A stretch of 40,418 nt of DNA, taken from assembly GCA_902489475.1 (NCBI GenBank), contig CABUAH010000010.1, positions 1 to 40,418 of the forward strand, written 5' to 3'. The notes under the pieces are model-generated. The model saw nothing but the letters and a program-made list of their open reading frames with translations, made no database searches and had not been told where the DNA came from. Below, piece by piece: positions 29,019 to 37,320 of the stretch (positions within the stretch are counted from its first letter, which is position 1; the number at the start of each line of letters is the position of its first letter). The position numbers were made by a program, and so were the translations under genes. The DNA comes from an uncultured Oscillospiraceae bacterium (GTDB taxonomy: Bacteria > Bacillota > Clostridia > Oscillospirales > Ruminococcaceae).

Positions 29019-29723
29019 ATGAAGATAGCTGTTATAAACGGGCAAAATCACAAAGGCAGCACATACAATCTGGGCAAAATGCTTGTGGAGAAATTTACGG
29101 GAGCAGATGTAAAAGAATTTTTTCTTCCGAAAGATTTTTCGGACTTTTGCATAGGATGTGCAACGTGCTTTATGAAAGATGAAACAAAGTGTCCGCATTA
29201 TAACAAATTAAAGCCGATAACAGACGCTATTGATGAAGCGGATTTGCTTATATTTACAAGTCCTGTGTATGTTTATCATGCGACAGGGCAGATGAAAACA
29301 TTTCTCGATCATTATGGCTGGCGTTGGCTGGTTCATCGTCCTGAAGAAAAAATGTTTAAAAAGCAGGCTGTTGTCATTGCAACAGCAGCAGGTGCAGGAA
29401 TGAAGTCAACTATAAAGGACATTAAGCACAGTATGTTCTTTTGGGGAGTTGCCAAGACTTATAAGCTCGGTGTAGCAGTAAGGGCAATTTCATTTGATGA
29501 AATCCCAAAGAAGCGTTTGGAGAAGATTGATAACAAGCTTCAAAGGATTGCACAAAAAATCAAAAAAACGCAGGGAAATGCAAAGCCTAAAATTACAACA
29601 AGAGTTGTTTTTTCTGCTATGGCAATGATGAATAAAAAGGGTGGTTTAAACCCTGTCGATGCTGAATATTGGAAAAATAAAGGCTATACAAACGGAGTAA
29701 GACCTTGGAAGGAATATAAATGA
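29019..29723 (+). CDS. Flavodoxin-fold NAD(P)H-dependent oxidoreductase
   Basis: The product has 234 residues. The N-terminal NGQNHKGSTYNLGKMLVEKF is the FMN phosphate-binding loop of the NADPH-dependent FMN reductase family. CIGCATCF with a third Cys (ETKCPHY) is the pattern of iron-sulfur-flavoprotein-like members, and SPVYVYHATGQMKTFLDH is the conserved flavin-site segment. The C-terminal 70 residues are basic and not otherwise recognised. The electron acceptor is unknown. It is tightly packed between glmM and the methyltransferase gene (4-base overlap). Confidence 0.82.
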   Translation: MKIAVINGQNHKGSTYNLGKMLVEKFTGADVKEFFLPKDFSDFCIGCATCFMKDETKCPHYNKLKPITDAIDEADLLIFTSPVYVYHATGQMKTFLDHYGWRWLVHRPEEKMFKKQAVVIATAAGAGMKSTIKDIKHSMFFWGVAKTYKLGVAVRAISFDEIPKKRLEKIDNKLQRIAQKIKKTQGNAKPKITTRVVFSAMAMMNKKGGLNPVDAEYWKNKGYTNGVRPWKEYK

Positions 29724-30589
29724 GAACAGCTAAAAACTGGAAGGATTATAAAATACTTGACGCATCCGATGGAGAGAAGCTTGAAAGCTGGGGCGGAGTT
29801 ACGCTTATAAGACCCGATCCTCAGATTATCTGGAAGTCCAAAAAAACGGACTCGATATGGGAGGCGGCAGACGCTCATTATCACCGTTCGAGCAAGGGCG
29901 GAGGAGAATGGGAGTTTAGAAAAAAGCTTAAAGAAAGCTGGGTAATTTCATATAGAGAGCTTAAGTTTTTGATCCGCCCGACCGGTTTTAAGCATACGGG
30001 ATTGTTTCCTGAACAGGCAGTAAACTGGGATTTTTTGACAGATAAAATCAAGTCTGCCGGACGAGAGATTAAGGTGTTAAATCTATTTGCTTATACGGGC
30101 GGCGCAACGCTTGCTTGTGCGGCGGCAGGAGCGAAAGTTACTCATGTAGACGCATCTAAAGGAATGGTTCAATGGGCGAGAGAAAATGCGTCTGTGTCAA
30201 ACCTTTCAGACAAGCCTATTAGGTGGCTTGTAGACGACTGTGAAAAGTTTGTAAGCCGTGAGATACGTCGGGGAAATAAATACGACATTATAATAATGGA
30301 TCCGCCGAGCTACGGAAGAGGTCCGGGAGGCGAGGTTTGGAAGCTTGAAGATTGTGTATACGATCTTGTGAAGCTTTGTTCAAACGTTTTAAGTGATGAT
30401 CCTGTTTGTTTTCTTCTCAATAGCTATACTACAGGGCTTTCACCGTCGGTAATGGCATATATTCTTAATGTTATTCTTAAATCAAGATTTGGCGGCGAGG
30501 TATCTGCCGACGAAATAGGACTTTTAGTAGAAAGCACAGGTTGTTCGCTTCCGTGCGGTTCGACGGCTATTTGGCAAAAAAATAAATAA
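29720..30589 (+). CDS. Class I SAM-dependent methyltransferase, RlmI/RlmK-like
   Basis: The product has 289 residues with SAM motif I VLNLFAYTGGATLACAAAGA (about 115-134), acidic motif II HVDASKGMVQWARENA and catalytic-region MDPPSYGRGPGGEVW (about 193-207). This PPSYGRG-type signature occurs in RlmI-like methyltransferases. No PUA domain is present, unlike RlmI, so the target (rRNA or other) is open. It overlaps the preceding gene by 4 bases. The intergenic space to ecfA1 is 38 bases. Confidence 0.82.
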   Translation: MRTAKNWKDYKILDASDGEKLESWGGVTLIRPDPQIIWKSKKTDSIWEAADAHYHRSSKGGGEWEFRKKLKESWVISYRELKFLIRPTGFKHTGLFPEQAVNWDFLTDKIKSAGREIKVLNLFAYTGGATLACAAAGAKVTHVDASKGMVQWARENASVSNLSDKPIRWLVDDCEKFVSREIRRGNKYDIIIMDPPSYGRGPGGEVWKLEDCVYDLVKLCSNVLSDDPVCFLLNSYTTGLSPSVMAYILNVILKSRFGGEVSADEIGLLVESTGCSLPCGSTAIWQKNK

Positions 30590-30627
30590 ACAGCAGTAAC
30601 ATACCAATTATTTTTTAAGGATGAAAA

Positions 30628-31479
30628 ATGGAAAAATTTATAGAAGCAGAAAATATAACATTCTCGTATGTAAATGAAATGGAAGATCCTCCGATAAAAA
30701 CCACTGTATTTGAAAATCTTTCGCTTTATATTAAAAAGGGAGAATTTGTGGCAATACTCGGACATAACGGATCGGGAAAATCAACGCTTGCGAAGTGTTT
30801 TAATGCAATTAATATCCCCGAAGAGGGTGATGTTTTTGTAAATGGAATGAGTATCAAGGATCAAAGTAAGATTTTAGACATTAGGCAGTCTGTCGGAATG
30901 GTTTTTCAAAATCCCGATAATCAGATCGTTGCTACTGTTGTTGAAGAGGACGTTGCTTTTGCACTTGAGAATATGGGAGTTTTGTCGGAGGAGATAAGAA
31001 GGCGTGTAGACGAGGCTTTAAAAACCGTTGGAATGTATGAATATAGAGAACACGCTCCTCATAAGCTTTCGGGAGGTCAGAAGCAGAGAGTTGCTATTGC
31101 GGGAATTTTGGCAATGCAGCCTGACTGTATACTTTTAGATGAGCCGACTGCGATGCTTGATCCAAAGGGAAGACGAGAGGTTTTAAAAACCGTAAAAGAG
31201 CTTAATAAGAACAAAGGTGTTACAATAGTTTTGATAACGCATTACATGGATGAAGCGGCAAATGCGGACAGAGTTGTCGTTATGGATCGTGGAAAAATAG
31301 TTATGGATGATAAGCCGAAAAAGATTTTTTCAAGAGTCAATGAATTAAAATCGTTGGGTCTTGACGTTCCTCAGGTTACAGAGCTTGTTCACCGCCTTAA
31401 TGTGGACGGGTTTGATCTTGACCGTGAAATTATCACAGAGGACGAATGTGTAGAAGCTTTATACGAGATTTTAAAATAG
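30628..31479 (+). CDS. ecfA1: ECF transporter energy-coupling ATPase EcfA1
   Basis: This is one of two ATPases of the shared energy-coupling factor module that powers vitamin and metal uptake by various S components. The 283 residues contain Walker A GHNGSGKST, Q-loop FQNPDNQI (typical of EcfA1), signature LSGGQKQRVAIAG, Walker B CILLDEPTAMLD and the switch His in LITHYMDEA. The C-terminal ~60 residues are the EcfA dimerisation part. It is followed by ecfA2 after 22 bases. Confidence 0.95.
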   Translation: MEKFIEAENITFSYVNEMEDPPIKTTVFENLSLYIKKGEFVAILGHNGSGKSTLAKCFNAINIPEEGDVFVNGMSIKDQSKILDIRQSVGMVFQNPDNQIVATVVEEDVAFALENMGVLSEEIRRRVDEALKTVGMYEYREHAPHKLSGGQKQRVAIAGILAMQPDCILLDEPTAMLDPKGRREVLKTVKELNKNKGVTIVLITHYMDEAANADRVVVMDRGKIVMDDKPKKIFSRVNELKSLGLDVPQVTELVHRLNVDGFDLDREIITEDECVEALYEILK

Positions 31480-31501
31480 GGTAAACAAGGAAGAAATATT
31501 A

Positions 31502-32362
31502 ATGGCAATAATTGAAACACAAAATTTAACATATGTTTATGGCGAGGGAACTCCGTTTAAAAAAGTCGCCGTAGATAATGTGAATTTAAAGATAGATGAG
31601 GGCGAGCTTGTCGGTGTGATAGGTCATACGGGATCAGGTAAGTCAACGCTTATCCAGCATTTTAATGCGCTTTTAAAGCCTACTGACGGAAAGGTTTTTA
31701 TAGACGGAGAGCAGATAAATTGGGACGACAAAAAAAGTCTTAGAGCAATTCGTTTTAAGGTGGGGCTTGTTTTTCAATACCCTGAGTATCAGCTTTTTGA
31801 GGATACGGTTTATAAGGATATTTCGTTCGGTCCTAAGAATATGGGATTGTCGGAAGAAGAGATAGACAGGCGGGTAAGGGATACTGCAAGACTTGTGGGC
31901 ATTGATGAAAAAATGCTTCTTAAATCTCCGTTCGATTTATCGGGGGGACAAAAAAGGCGTGTCGCTATCGCAGGAGTTATGGCAATGGAGCCAAAGGTGC
32001 TTATATTAGATGAGCCTACCGCAGGGCTTGATCCAAAAGGCAGAGAAACCATTCTTTCTATGATACGGGAGTATCATAAGGAAAAGAAAAATACGGTAAT
32101 GCTTGTTTCTCATTCTATGGAGGACGTTGCAAAAAATGCCACAAAGATTTTAGTTATGAATAAAGGTAAGCTTTTTTGCTACGACGACACGAAATCTGTA
32201 TTTGCAAGAGCGCCGGAGCTTAACGCTATGGGCTTGTCAGTTCCTCAGATCACAAATGTTTTTAATAAGCTTAAAGAAAGAGGAATCGAGATAAGCGATG
32301 ATGTATATACGGTTGAATATGCCGAAAAGCTGGTTAAAAGGCTTATGGAGATGAAAAAATGA
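31502..32362 (+). CDS. ecfA2: ECF transporter energy-coupling ATPase EcfA2
   Basis: The second ATPase of the ECF module has 286 residues, with Walker A GHTGSGKST, Q-loop FQYPEYQLF (the EcfA2 type), signature LSGGQKRRVAIAG, Walker B LILDEPTAGLD and the H-loop LVSHSMEDV. Its last four bases overlap the start of ruvB, so the two are translationally coupled although functionally unrelated. Confidence 0.95.
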   Translation: MAIIETQNLTYVYGEGTPFKKVAVDNVNLKIDEGELVGVIGHTGSGKSTLIQHFNALLKPTDGKVFIDGEQINWDDKKSLRAIRFKVGLVFQYPEYQLFEDTVYKDISFGPKNMGLSEEEIDRRVRDTARLVGIDEKMLLKSPFDLSGGQKRRVAIAGVMAMEPKVLILDEPTAGLDPKGRETILSMIREYHKEKKNTVMLVSHSMEDVAKNATKILVMNKGKLFCYDDTKSVFARAPELNAMGLSVPQITNVFNKLKERGIEISDDVYTVEYAEKLVKRLMEMKK

Positions 32363-33399
32363 TAGAAAAATCTGAATACGATTTTGAAAACAGAATAGTT
32401 GCTCCCGAAGCGACAATAGAAGAACAAACTGATGATATTGATTATTCTTTAAGACCGAAAACCTTAAATGATTATATAGGACAGGAAAAGGTAAAGGAGA
32501 ATCTTTCGGTTTTTATCGAGGCTGCAAAAAAGCGAGGGGATCCGCTTGATCACGTTTTGCTTTACGGACCTCCGGGACTTGGAAAAACAACTCTTTCAGG
32601 AATAATCGCCCATGAAATGGGAGTGAATTTCAGAGTTACAAGCGGTCCTGCGATAGAAAAGCCGGGAGATCTGGCGGCTCTTTTGACAAATTTACAGGAA
32701 GGCGATGTGCTTTTTATTGATGAGATTCATCGCTTGTCACGATCAATCGAAGAAATTTTATATCCGGCTCTTGAGGATTTTGCACTTGATATTATAATCG
32801 GAAAAGGACCGAGCGCAAGAAGCATACGGCTTGACCTGAACAGATTTACGCTTGTCGGCGCAACTACAAGAGCAGGACAGCTTACTTCTCCGTTAAGGGA
32901 TAGATTCGGTGTTATTCAGCGGCTGGAGCTTTATACGAAGGAGGAGCTTTGTGATATTATAATACGTTCCGCATCTATTTTGGGCGTGGCGTGTGATAAG
33001 GAAGGCGCTTTGGAGCTTGCGAAAAGAAGCAGGGGAACACCTCGAATTGCAAACCGTTTTCTGCGACGGGTAAGGGATTTTGCCGATGTAATGGGAAACG
33101 GCCGTGTCACAAAGGATATCGTAGCTATTGCTCTTGACCGAATGGAAGTAGATAATCTCGGACTTGACGCACTTGATAAGCGGCTTTTGACGATGCTTAT
33201 TAAGGGCTATAACGGAGGGCCTGTCGGTCTTGAAACATTGGCCAGTGCAATAGGTGAGGAAGCGGTAACGCTTGAGGATGTATGCGAGCCGTATCTCATG
33301 CAGCTGGGATTTATCTCAAGAACTCCGAGGGGAAGGGTTGCAACAGACCTCGCTTACAAGCATTTGGGATTGCTTAAAGAGGGACAGACTATGCTTTAA
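32359..33399 (+). CDS. ruvB: Holliday junction branch migration ATPase RuvB
   Basis: This AAA+ motor of the RuvAB complex has 346 residues. It shows RPKTLNDYIGQ, Walker A GPPGLGKTT, Walker B LFIDEIHRL, sensor GATTRAG and arginine-finger region LRDRFG, and the winged-helix C-terminus with GLETLASAIGEE and LGFISRTPRGR. It is complete and canonical. It lies between ecfA2 (4-base overlap) and ecfT (47 bases), away from ruvCA, which is unusual. Confidence 0.97.
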   Translation: MIEKSEYDFENRIVAPEATIEEQTDDIDYSLRPKTLNDYIGQEKVKENLSVFIEAAKKRGDPLDHVLLYGPPGLGKTTLSGIIAHEMGVNFRVTSGPAIEKPGDLAALLTNLQEGDVLFIDEIHRLSRSIEEILYPALEDFALDIIIGKGPSARSIRLDLNRFTLVGATTRAGQLTSPLRDRFGVIQRLELYTKEELCDIIIRSASILGVACDKEGALELAKRSRGTPRIANRFLRRVRDFADVMGNGRVTKDIVAIALDRMEVDNLGLDALDKRLLTMLIKGYNGGPVGLETLASAIGEEAVTLEDVCEPYLMQLGFISRTPRGRVATDLAYKHLGLLKEGQTML

Positions 33400-33446
33400 G
33401 AGATAGCTGTCACCGTAATTTTAAATAGTATGAAAGGCAAAAATGT

Positions 33447-34256
33447 ATGATAAAAGATATAACGATAGGACAGTTTTTTCCGGGGAAAAGTATTGTTCAT
33501 AGGCTTGACTCGAGAATAAAGCTTCTTTTGACAGTAATGTTTATTATAATGCTGTTTATGGCAGACACTTTTTTAGGGCTTTTAATAGGCGTTTTGTTTA
33601 TCGGAGCAGCATATATCGTTTCGTCAATACCGCTAAAAATGATTTTTAAAAGCGTAAAGCCTATTGTTCCACTTATAATTTTAACTGCAGTTTTGAATTT
33701 GTTTTTTATTTCCACGGGAGATGTTTTGGTACATTGGTGGATATTTAAAATTACAACAGGAAGCGTTAAAACTGCTGTGTTTATGGTAGTGAGAATTGTT
33801 GCTCTTATAGTCGGTACATCTCTTTTGACATATACAACCTCTCCTATTGCTTTGACGGACGCTATTGAGAGAATACTCTCGCCGCTTAAAAAGATAAAGC
33901 TTCCGGTTCATGAGGTTGCGATGATGATGACTATTGCGCTTAGATTCATTCCAACACTTGTTGAAGAAACGGATAAAATAACGATGGCACAAAAGGCTAG
34001 AGGTGCGGACATGGAGTCGGGCTCGCTTTTGAAAAGAGCTAAAGCGCTTATTCCGATATTGATTCCGCTTTTCGTTTCTGCTTTCAGAAGAGCAGAGGAG
34101 CTTGCAATGGCAATGGAATGCCGATGTTATCACGGCGGAGAAGGAAGAACAAGGCTTAAACAGCTTCATATGGCGATGCGGGATTTGTATGCAGTTGTTA
34201 TCTCAGCAATTCCTATAGTGCTTGTAATTTTTGTTGACTGGGTGAATATTTTTTGA
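33447..34256 (+). CDS. ecfT: ECF transporter transmembrane component EcfT
   Basis: This membrane scaffold of the ECF module has 269 residues, five or so transmembrane helices and the coupling-helix motifs AQKARGADME and ECRCYHGGEGRT, whose Ala-Arg-Gly-type cores contact the two ATPases. No S component is in the same operon, as expected for the group II (shared) module. The candidate S-like protein in the window is the Gx transporter at 25747. Confidence 0.95.
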   Translation: MIKDITIGQFFPGKSIVHRLDSRIKLLLTVMFIIMLFMADTFLGLLIGVLFIGAAYIVSSIPLKMIFKSVKPIVPLIILTAVLNLFFISTGDVLVHWWIFKITTGSVKTAVFMVVRIVALIVGTSLLTYTTSPIALTDAIERILSPLKKIKLPVHEVAMMMTIALRFIPTLVEETDKITMAQKARGADMESGSLLKRAKALIPILIPLFVSAFRRAEELAMAMECRCYHGGEGRTRLKQLHMAMRDLYAVVISAIPIVLVIFVDWVNIF

Positions 34257-34990
34257 TGAGAAATTTTAAGGTTAAAATGGCATATGACGGCTCGTGTTAT
34301 CACGGTTATCAGCGTCAGGACAATGCCGTTACCGTTCAGGAAAAGGTAGAGAATGCCTTATATGAGCTTTTGGGAGAAAAAATAACTATTGACGGCTGTT
34401 CAAGGACCGATACGGGAGTTCATGCAAGAGAGTTTTACTTCTCGTTTAAATCTGAAAGTCCTATTACCTTAAGAGGAATTGTATTTGGTTTAAATCCAAA
34501 GCTGCCTGCGGATATATCTATTCTTTCTGCTGAAGAAGCGCCGACGGATTTTCATGCAAGATTTGACTGCAAGGGTAAAGAGTATGAATATGTAATTCAC
34601 AACAGTGAGATAAAAAATCCTTTTTATAAAAATACAGCTCTTAAATATTGGGTTCCGATAGACGAGAAAAAGCTTGACGCTGCGGCTAAGGATTTTATAG
34701 GTGAGCATGATTTTAAAAGCTTTTGTTCCACAGCCTGTGACAAGCAGATAACTGTTAGAACTATTTACGATGCAAAAGTTATAAGAGAGGGCGATCTTGT
34801 TAAATTTTATGTTTCGGGGAACGGTTTTCTTTATAACATGGTAAGAATAATGGTTGGAACACTTCTTTTTATAAACGAAGGAAAAATACAGAAAAATGGA
34901 ATTCCTGATATAATAAAAGCAAAAGACAGAACAAAAGCCGGGAAAACCGTAGCTCCGCAAGGACTTTATCTTAACAGAGTTTTTTACTGA
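34256..34990 (+). CDS. truA: tRNA pseudouridine(38-40) synthase TruA
   Basis: It converts uridines 38-40 of the tRNA anticodon arm to pseudouridine. The 244 residues include KMAYDGSCYHGYQRQ, the catalytic Asp in CSRTDTGVHA (near 52), YEYVIHN and MVRIMVGTLL. I start at ATG 34256, sharing one base with the ecfT stop (TGATG), rather than at the preceding TTG. truA after ecfT is a common Firmicutes order. Confidence 0.96.
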   Translation: MRNFKVKMAYDGSCYHGYQRQDNAVTVQEKVENALYELLGEKITIDGCSRTDTGVHAREFYFSFKSESPITLRGIVFGLNPKLPADISILSAEEAPTDFHARFDCKGKEYEYVIHNSEIKNPFYKNTALKYWVPIDEKKLDAAAKDFIGEHDFKSFCSTACDKQITVRTIYDAKVIREGDLVKFYVSGNGFLYNMVRIMVGTLLFINEGKIQKNGIPDIIKAKDRTKAGKTVAPQGLYLNRVFY

Positions 34991-35012
34991 TAATGAAAAG
35001 AAAGGACACAAA

Positions 35013-36197
35013 ATGGTAAAAGCAAAAGCGTTTCAAACGGATATTAGGCGTGAGAGAAAAAAGAAAAAGATAAAAAGATTTTTGCGCCGATTCTCAATAG
35101 TGCTGCTTGTGTTGGCGGCAGCGTTTGCGTTGTATCTTACAAGAAACACATGGATACCGTGGTTTGAGGGAATACTCGAAAGAGCTCAGACGATGACTGT
35201 AAACGACGGGGAACTTCAAGCGGGAAATTTCCCTGTTATGATAGGTGATACTTCAAATAATACGAAGCTTGTAAAATTCGGTGATGAGTTTATACTTGCT
35301 ACAGATACTCATATTAATATTTATAATTCAAACGGAACAAGAAAAAATTCAATTCAGCATACCTTTTCCGATTACGAAATTAAAACGGGTGACGGAAGAA
35401 TTTTAGTTTACGGAAGAGGGTCAAACACTCTCAGCGTTATGAGCGAAAAGGAGGTTTTGTTTGAGCGTGAGCTTGACGGTGATATTTATTTTGCACAAAT
35501 GTCATCGGATAATTCTTTTGCTGTTGTAACGTCTGCAGAGGGATTTTCCTCTTATCTGACTGTTTTTGATAAAGACGGTGAGGTCGTATATAAGTTTGCA
35601 AACAATACAAGAATAAATGCAGTCGATTTTAAATCAACCGGGCTTGGATGTTATGTTTCGGCATTTACGATGAAAAACGGAGATATGATAACAAATATTT
35701 ATTCCCTTGATTTTGATTCGGATGAAGTTGCGTTTAAAAGTGATGACATAAAGAATACTGCTGTTATAAAGGCGAATAAGCTTTCCGACGGAGATATTAT
35801 AGCGGTTTGTGACGATAGGTTTATAAGACTTGACAAAAACGGAAAAATAAAAGGTGAAACCGAATACAAAGCTGATCTGATTGATTTCGATGCAAGTGAT
35901 GATATAGTATCAATAGCAGTTAAAAGTATTACAGATTCTTCAAAATCTAGGCTTTTGATTGCGAGAAGCGATAACGATTCTCTCGAGATAAAGCTTGATG
36001 ACAAAGTAAAGTCGGTTAGATGCGATACAAGAAATACTTATGTGCTTACAAGCAGGGAGCTTGATTTGTTTTCAATGTCAGGAAAACAGATAGCTACGGC
36101 TAATGTTAGCAACGATTATGTTGATTTTGTTTTTATTGACGATGAGGTTTTGTTCTTAGGCTATCGGGAAATTAATAAGATAGATTACAGCTATTAA
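35013..36197 (+). CDS. DUF5711 family membrane-anchored beta-propeller-like protein
   Basis: The product has 394 residues. A very basic N-terminus (RRERKKKKIKRFLRR) is followed by one transmembrane helix (about 29-45). A long outside part made of short repeated beta strands (patterns such as GDGRILVYGRGSN and FDASDDIVSIAVKS) suggests a WD/PQQ-type propeller. The family is described mostly from Clostridia and has no known function. It starts 22 bases after truA and precedes a hairpin-rich intergenic block. Confidence 0.75.
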   Translation: MVKAKAFQTDIRRERKKKKIKRFLRRFSIVLLVLAAAFALYLTRNTWIPWFEGILERAQTMTVNDGELQAGNFPVMIGDTSNNTKLVKFGDEFILATDTHINIYNSNGTRKNSIQHTFSDYEIKTGDGRILVYGRGSNTLSVMSEKEVLFERELDGDIYFAQMSSDNSFAVVTSAEGFSSYLTVFDKDGEVVYKFANNTRINAVDFKSTGLGCYVSAFTMKNGDMITNIYSLDFDSDEVAFKSDDIKNTAVIKANKLSDGDIIAVCDDRFIRLDKNGKIKGETEYKADLIDFDASDDIVSIAVKSITDSSKSRLLIARSDNDSLEIKLDDKVKSVRCDTRNTYVLTSRELDLFSMSGKQIATANVSNDYVDFVFIDDEVLFLGYREINKIDYSY

Positions 36198-36370
36198 GCG
36201 TACCGGTAAACCGGTAACGCTCCCCAGGGGACAAACACAATCACGGCGACAGTCGCCTGTCTTGCTCTGTGTTTTCCCCTAGGAAACCCCTTTTCGTCGA
36301 AAATCGGCTCACACCGCCGATTTTCTCTCAAAGTGTCGCTGCGTCGGCACATGTCCGCCTTCACGACATA
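36197..36370. repeat. Hairpin-rich intergenic repeat block
   Basis: This non-coding block holds at least four stems. AGCGT-ACCGGT pairs with ACCGGT-A-ACGCT (36197-36221). AGGGGACAAACACA (36226-36239) pairs with TGTGTTTTCCCCT (36268-36280), enclosing GGCGA/TCGCC (36245-36257). GAAAATCGGC (36299-36308) pairs with GCCGATTTTC (36316-36325). A GTGTCG/CGGCAC stem lies around 36333-36350. The word TCGCCTGTC is shared with the 118 bp repeats near 18391. The first stem probably also ends transcription of the preceding gene. Strand and function are unknown. Confidence 0.7.
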
Positions 36371-36419
36371 ATTTGATTTTTCTAAAGATTGTTCAACTAT
36401 TAATTAACCAGGAGGAAAA

Positions 36420-37292
36420 ATGGCTCTTATTTATGATTTGTTAGTAGTTTTAATACTGACCCTGTTTTTTGCCGCAGGTGTAAAGAAAGGCTTTATAAAA
36501 AGCATACTTTCGCTTATTTGCTTCATAGCGGCGGTTGCGGTTTCTCTTTTTGCAGCTGAAAAGCTAGCACAGCCTGTTTATGAAATGTGCTTTAAGGAAA
36601 GGGTTACGTCTTTCATAGAAGAAAATATTGACAAAATAGATGTCACGGGTGTTGCAAACTCTTATCTTTTAAACAATCTGGGCATTGAGGCTGATGAAAA
36701 AACGATCAAAAATATAATTGGCTCACAGGGCGATATAAATCAAAACATACAGCTTTATGCAAAAGAAAACGGGATCGTGCTTGATGAAAAGACTTTAGAG
36801 AATAATTTAAACAGCTTCTTAAATTCCAAGGAGCTTGAAAATGCAATTAAAGACGCACTTCCATCACAGCTGGCTGATGCTGTGATTTCTGCGGCTGAAA
36901 GCTCATCGGATTCGATCGGTAAGATTTTGCAGGCTTGCGTCAATCCCGATAAGCGTGTTGCTGCAAGGGCGCTTGAGGACGTATTCGTAAACGATGCGTT
37001 AATTCTTTTGGTAAAATACGCACTGTTTTTAATTATTTATATAATTATTAGATTTTTGCTGAAGTTAATTGTTGCAGCAACAGGAATTGTAAACAAAATC
37101 CCTATCGCAGGCAAGGTTAACAGAGCGCTTGGAGGAGCTTTTGGAATTTTAAAGGGAGGAGTTTTTGTTGTTATTTTGGCATTGATAATTTCAGGGCTTG
37201 TTTCCTTTATGGGTTCAAGATATTCGCTCTTATCAGAATCTACAATAGATAATTCGTTAGTGTTTAAGTATTTTTACAACATAGTGAGATAG
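36420..37292 (+). CDS. CvpA family membrane protein
   Basis: The product has 290 residues. Two N-terminal transmembrane helices with the CvpA pattern LLVVLILTLFFAAGVKKGFI are followed by a long soluble, partly helical insert (about 60-190). Two C-terminal helices (about 197-220 and 245-262) contain NKIPIAGKVNRALGGAFGI, the conserved CvpA loop. In E. coli CvpA is needed for colicin V export and purF-linked effects; its role in Firmicutes is unclear. A strong AGGAGG lies 6 bases before the start. clpE follows after 28 bases. Confidence 0.85.
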   Translation: MALIYDLLVVLILTLFFAAGVKKGFIKSILSLICFIAAVAVSLFAAEKLAQPVYEMCFKERVTSFIEENIDKIDVTGVANSYLLNNLGIEADEKTIKNIIGSQGDINQNIQLYAKENGIVLDEKTLENNLNSFLNSKELENAIKDALPSQLADAVISAAESSSDSIGKILQACVNPDKRVAARALEDVFVNDALILLVKYALFLIIYIIIRFLLKLIVAATGIVNKIPIAGKVNRALGGAFGILKGGVFVVILALIISGLVSFMGSRYSLLSESTIDNSLVFKYFYNIVR

Positions 37293-37320
37293 AAAAGTAT
37301 GAAAGGATAGTGATGGATAA

